From the NCBI GenBank assembly GCA_002338255.1, contig DDHX01000058.1:50198-58688 (forward strand): a DNA stretch of 8,491 bases. Direction: 5' to 3'. Positions 5,696-8,491 of this stretch are shown here, piece after piece. The notes below the pieces were generated by a model. It saw only the letters and a list, made by a program, of their open reading frames with translations, ran no database searches and was not told the origin of the DNA. This DNA is from Ruminococcaceae bacterium UBA1865 (lineage in GTDB: Bacteria > Bacillota > Clostridia > Oscillospirales > Acutalibacteraceae). Each line of letters opens with the position of its first letter. Positions within the stretch are counted from its first letter, which is position 1. The translations under genes were made by a program, and so were the position numbers.

Positions 5696-7672
5696 CTATT
5701 TTTTTAATTTGAATTTGCCAACAAGATCTTTCATCGTCTGAGCCTGACCGGAAAGTTCTTCACTTGCAGCGGCACTTTCCTCGGCTGTTGCAGAATTGTT
5801 TTGTACTACATTTGAGATTTGATCGACACCCAACGTTACCTGATTGATGGCGTCGGATTGCTGATTAGACGCCTGTGAAATTTTTTCAATCGTATCTGAA
5901 ACTATTTTCACACCCTCTACAACCCGAAGCAGGGACTTTGCGGTTTCTTCGGCTATTTTTGTACCGTTTCCAACTTGATTCATTGAATTTTCGATCAGAG
6001 ATGTTGTGTCTTTTGCCGCTTCCGCACTTTTACTGGCCAAATTTCTTACTTCATCGGCTACAACGGCAAAGCCTTTGCCCGCAGCACCCGCCCTTGCTGC
6101 TTCCACAGCCGCATTCAGTGCAAGAATATTTGTTTGGAATGCAATGTCCTCGATGGTTTTAATGATTTTCTCTATTTGACTGGAGGAATCATTAATTTGA
6201 GACATCGCGGTCACCATCTCACCCATGTGTTTGTTGCTTATTTCAATTTCAGTGCTGGCATTGTTGGCGTTCCGGCTTGCGCTTGCGGCGTTTTCCGCGT
6301 TCTCTCTAACCTGAGTAGATATTTCGGTAATTGAAGCGGAGAGTTCTTGGATTGAGCTTGCCTGCTCCGTTGCTCCCTGCGCCAGTGCCTGCGAGCCGTT
6401 GGATACTTGCTCCGAGCCGCTTGAGACCTGTTCTGCAGCCTGACTAATATCCGACAAGACTGCATTGAGCGATTCCGTAATGGTGACAAGAGATTCCTTG
6501 ATCGGAGCAAAATCGCCCTCGAAATTTCCCTGAACCTCTGTAATCATATTGCCCTGCGAAATCTCCTGCAGAGTTTGGGTTATACCGGTAATATAGCTGC
6601 GCAGGGAATTGACGGTTTTATTGAGCGATGATGCCAAAATACCGGTTTCATCCTTTGCGTTTACTTCTACGGTATCTGTATGCAGATCACCGTCGGCTAA
6701 AAGTTCCAATCTGTGGCAAACAAGAGAGATCGGATTTGCAATCGATTTCGCCACCAGTAAAGAGAAAAAGACGCCCAGCAAAACGCACAATATGGAAGCA
6801 ATTTCAAGGCCGAAAATGGTGTACCAAATTGTCGAGGTCATTTCTGCAATGGGTGCCACTGCTCCATAAGACCAGCCATCGGTATTTTTCAGAGGTGCAT
6901 AGTAACAAATCCGGTCCCCTGTATCATATGCATAGGTCTCCACCCCACTCTTGCCGGCAATCATGTTTTTATATACGGCAGCAACAGTCGCATAGGCAGG
7001 TTCACTTTTTGTTTTTTCAATAAAGTTTGTCCTGCTTTCCACCAATGCCGGGCGAATATTAGCAATTAGGGTTCCCTCTTTGTCAATAATAAACACGTTG
7101 CCCGTTTTTCCCACCACAATATTCTTAATAATATTACTGTAAGTCTGTAGGTCAAGGGTTGCCAAAACCACACCCTTATAGTTATTGTCATTGGACACCG
7201 GTGTGCAGGCGATAACGCACAATTTTTTGTTAATATCATAAGTGGTAGTCGATATGTAGGTTTCACCTGCCATCGCTTTTTTGAAATACTCCTGATCGGC
7301 AATATTTTTACCGTTCAGGTTGGTATCACCGCTGATAATCTTACCGGTTTGATCCACAATACTTAAGGACTGATATCCCAGTTCTTTTTTTTGCTTGTCC
7401 AGCATGATCAGCAAATCAGTCTGAGTAACGTCAGCTTTGCCGATCATATCCGATTTTGCAGTGGATTGAACGCCTAATTTTATATTGTTCAAAGAACTGC
7501 TAATGGCTACTTCCGTCGTCTGCCCAATAGAGCGCAGGTCACTTTCTACATTCTGAGTAATGCTTTTATTACTTGCCACGATACCGACAATTAAATTTAG
7601 AATAGCCGTTAAGCATACGATCACAATGGTGCACACAATCAGTTTTGTTTTGAGTGATTTAAATTTCTTCAT
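5696..7672 (-). CDS. Methyl-accepting chemotaxis protein with a double-Cache-type external sensor
   Basis: A 658-residue transmembrane chemoreceptor that would control CheA kinase activity in response to an external ligand. Order: short basic N-terminus, first membrane helix about 10-33, extracytoplasmic Cache-type domain about 35-278, second helix about 282-308, HAMP about 309-362, and a long coiled-coil signalling domain to the C-terminus. The highly conserved hairpin tip is intact ([20 protein letters not shown], about 510-529, then [13 protein letters not shown]). Within the Cache domain I do not see the Arg-Trp-Tyr amino-acid-binding motif; the matching area reads [12 protein letters not shown], so a non-amino-acid ligand is more likely. 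There is no C-terminal CheR/CheB-tethering pentapeptide (it ends KFKLKK). ATG 7672 is preferred because GAAGGA (7679-7684) precedes it by six bases and the protein then begins [10 protein letters not shown] before the first helix. A start at 7738 would add 22 residues with no visible role. Confidence 0.95.
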   Translation of the reverse strand: MKKFKSLKTKLIVCTIVIVCLTAILNLIVGIVASNKSITQNVESDLRSIGQTTEVAISSSLNNIKLGVQSTAKSDMIGKADVTQTDLLIMLDKQKKELGYQSLSIVDQTGKIISGDTNLNGKNIADQEYFKKAMAGETYISTTTYDINKKLCVIACTPVSNDNNYKGVVLATLDLQTYSNIIKNIVVGKTGNVFIIDKEGTLIANIRPALVESRTNFIEKTKSEPAYATVAAVYKNMIAGKSGVETYAYDTGDRICYYAPLKNTDGWSYGAVAPIAEMTSTIWYTIFGLEIASILCVLLGVFFSLLVAKSIANPISLVCHRLELLADGDLHTDTVEVNAKDETGILASSLNKTVNSLRSYITGITQTLQEISQGNMITEVQGNFEGDFAPIKESLVTITESLNAVLSDISQAAEQVSSGSEQVSNGSQALAQGATEQASSIQELSASITEISTQVRENAENAASASRNANNASTEIEISNKHMGEMVTAMSQINDSSSQIEKIIKTIEDIAFQTNILALNAAVEAARAGAAGKGFAVVADEVRNLASKSAEAAKDTTSLIENSMNQVGNGTKIAEETAKSLLRVVEGVKIVSDTIEKISQASNQQSDAINQVTLGVDQISNVVQNNSATAEESAAASEELSGQAQTMKDLVGKFKLKK

Positions 7673-8010
7673 TTGTTTTCCTTCTTTCGAAAATATTGCG
7701 TTCCTAACTTTTTTACCATCTATAATAATAGTCGGCATAAATAAAAATAAATACAGTAATTTTTTATAATGTTTAAAAATATTGTCATAAATTTAGTATT
7801 TTATTTCACTTAATTATTTTTGCATTTATATTTAAAATGTACTATGCAGCTTGCATGATTAACTGTTGTTTTTATTTGTCAGCCATGATTCTCGATACGA
7901 TAATAAAAATATAGCGCTTGCTTTTGCTTTCAATTAATGACTTTATGTCAATACTATTTAGATTTTTAGATTAATTTACAAATATATTTGTTTATTTGTA
8001 TGATATTTTG

Positions 8011-8039
8011 TTGAAAATAATCACATAATGGAATATAAT
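8011..8039 (+). promoter_or_regulatory. SigA-type promoter of the membrane protein gene at 8171
   Basis: TTGAAA (8011-8016), a 17-base gap and a perfect TATAAT (8034-8039). Transcription would start near 8046, about 125 bases before the GTG at 8171. This is the best promoter in the window. Confidence 0.75.
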
Positions 8040-8045
8040 ATGATT

Positions 8046-8170
8046 ACTGAAAATAGTCATTCCAACAATTATGCAAAGGCTACATAAATAGGTCGATAGG
8101 GTGATGAAGCAAAAACGAACATGACGGCAGGTAACAAATTAACCCAAGGTTTCGCTTAGGAGGGCTAATC
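8046..8170 (+). promoter_or_regulatory. Long 5' leader with possible ribosome-site-sequestering hairpin; riboswitch candidate
   Basis: The transcribed leader is GC-richer than the DNA before it from about 8070 on. A hairpin CCAAG-GTTTCG-CTT(A)GG (8144-8160) covers the first Gs of the ribosome site AGGAGGG (8158-8164). A competing weak stem, GGT (8130-8132) with ACC (8142-8144), shares the CC at 8143-8144, so two alternative folds are conceivable. A further stem, GCT-a-CAT with ATG-a-AGC (8079-8085 with 8104-8110), lies upstream. Scattered matches to the cyclic-di-GMP-I (GEMM) consensus exist (GCAAAGGC, GGG, AAGC, ATGACGGC), but the spacing leaves no room for its second long helix, so I do not assign a class. 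Confidence 0.3.
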
Positions 8171-8491
8171 GTGAAAAAAAATTCATTGTTCAAAATCCGA
8201 AGTCGGAACAATCCACTTGTTTCAATTTTTTTTATTTTAATCTTGATTCTCCTAATTGGTTATATTGTCTATACAACAAACGGGACAATATTTGCTTATA
8301 CCCATCTAATGTATATCCCAATTATCATATCCGCATTTCTCTTTGGAGTGAAAGGAGGTATCGCCGCTGCTTTGGCAGCAGGGATTGCTTTAGGCCCATG
8401 GATGCCATTAGATGTTTCTCAAGGAGTTGTGCAGTCACCAAGCAGTTGGATCGTAAGAATGATTATTTTTATGATCATAGGGTTCGTGGTT
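8171..8491 (+). CDS. Multi-helix membrane protein, N-terminal 107 residues; probable membrane sensor module of a signalling protein
   Basis: The frame opens with GTG 8171, six bases after a strong AGGAGGG (8158-8164), and runs open through the right edge. After a basic N-terminus (KKNSLFKIRSRNNP) come hydrophobic segments at about 14-35, 46-58 and 62-75, and the start of another at about 94-107. Between them lies GPWMPLDVSQG. The pattern TYTHLMYIP-like start (here AYTHLMYIPII), followed by AFLFGVKGGIAAALAAG, is familiar to me from N-terminal membrane domains of Clostridial GGDEF/EAL or histidine kinase proteins, but the output domain lies outside the window, so the function is not proven. It is divergent from the chemoreceptor, which would fit a motility or second-messenger context. 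Confidence 0.7.
   Translation, partial: MKKNSLFKIRSRNNPLVSIFFILILILLIGYIVYTTNGTIFAYTHLMYIPIIISAFLFGVKGGIAAALAAGIALGPWMPLDVSQGVVQSPSSWIVRMIIFMIIGFVV

Larger units (their letters stand above)
7673..8170. other. AT-rich divergent intergenic region between the chemoreceptor and the membrane sensor gene
   Basis: About 500 bases with no supportable gene. The left part should carry the chemoreceptor promoter on the minus strand, but nothing there matches a consensus well. A hyphenated palindrome ATGCA-GCT-TGCAT lies at 7844-7856 and could be a protein site. The right part holds a good plus-strand promoter and a long leader, listed separately. Base composition drops to very AT-rich compared with both genes. 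Confidence 0.6.

Noticed and set aside
6628..7023. Plus-strand open frame of 131 codons opposite the chemoreceptor
   Set aside because: Antisense shadow with erratic composition (many Arg, Ser, Pro) and no recognisable motif.
7731..7755. Possible flagellar SigD (sigma-28) promoter for the chemoreceptor on the minus strand (GCCGACTA with an upstream TGTA at 15 bases)
   Set aside because: Only GCCGA of the -10 and two of the four -35 bases match the TAAA-N15-GCCGATAT consensus. The position is suitable, but the match is too weak to annotate.
7844..7856. Palindrome ATGCA-GCT-TGCAT as a defined operator
   Set aside because: A single 13-base hyphenated palindrome in AT-rich DNA with no second copy or known regulator; noted within the intergenic entry only.
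8070..8136. Cyclic-di-GMP-I (GEMM) riboswitch
   Set aside because: Short stretches resemble the consensus (GCAAAGGC, GGG..AAGC, ATGACGGC), but only ten bases separate the last two, leaving no space for the tetraloop-receptor helix, and GACGCAAAGCC is absent.

Overview
The window reads as chromosomal DNA from a low-GC, motile Gram-positive anaerobe, most likely of the class Clostridia. Evidence: purine-rich AGGAGG-type ribosome binding sites, AT-rich intergenic DNA with TTGAAA/TATAAT promoters, a LytS/YesM-YesN two-component pair in a sugar locus, a Cache-type chemoreceptor, and a small basic protein of a kind I associate with Clostridia. No mobile element, tRNA, rRNA or CRISPR array was seen.

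Layout. Positions 1-5143 hold a tight minus-strand operon, read right to left: a ROK-family sugar kinase or regulator (4163-5143), a GmhA-like SIS phosphosugar isomerase (3514-4161, one base after the ROK stop), a YesN-type response regulator (1865-3481), a LytS/YesM-type histidine kinase (816-1850), and the N-terminal 275 residues of a sugar-importer-type tandem ABC ATPase (from 826, overlapping the kinase by 11 bases and running off the left edge). Positions 5162-5454 are an AT-rich control region. A small plus-strand gene (5455-5664) faces a minus-strand chemoreceptor gene (5696-7672). Another AT-rich region (7673-8170) separates the chemoreceptor from a divergent plus-strand membrane protein (8171 onward, cut by the right edge), which has a near-consensus promoter and a leader of about 125 bases.

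How the genes may work together. The operon couples sugar-phosphate enzymes to a sensory module. The histidine kinase has two membrane helices and almost no external loop, so it probably relies on a partner to see its signal. The ABC protein encoded next to it has the sequence of a sugar-importer ATPase, but its first nucleotide-binding domain has lost most catalytic motifs, so it looks more like a signalling or structural pseudo-ATPase than a transport motor. I infer a sugar-responsive sensory complex acting through the AraC-type response regulator.

The second point of interest is the small gene. A strong intrinsic terminator lies inside its reading frame, before the stop codon, so terminated transcripts would lack a stop. 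That arrangement is the known hallmark of ArfA/BrfA-type ribosome-rescue factors controlled by tmRNA. The assignment is inferred from gene architecture, not from a search.
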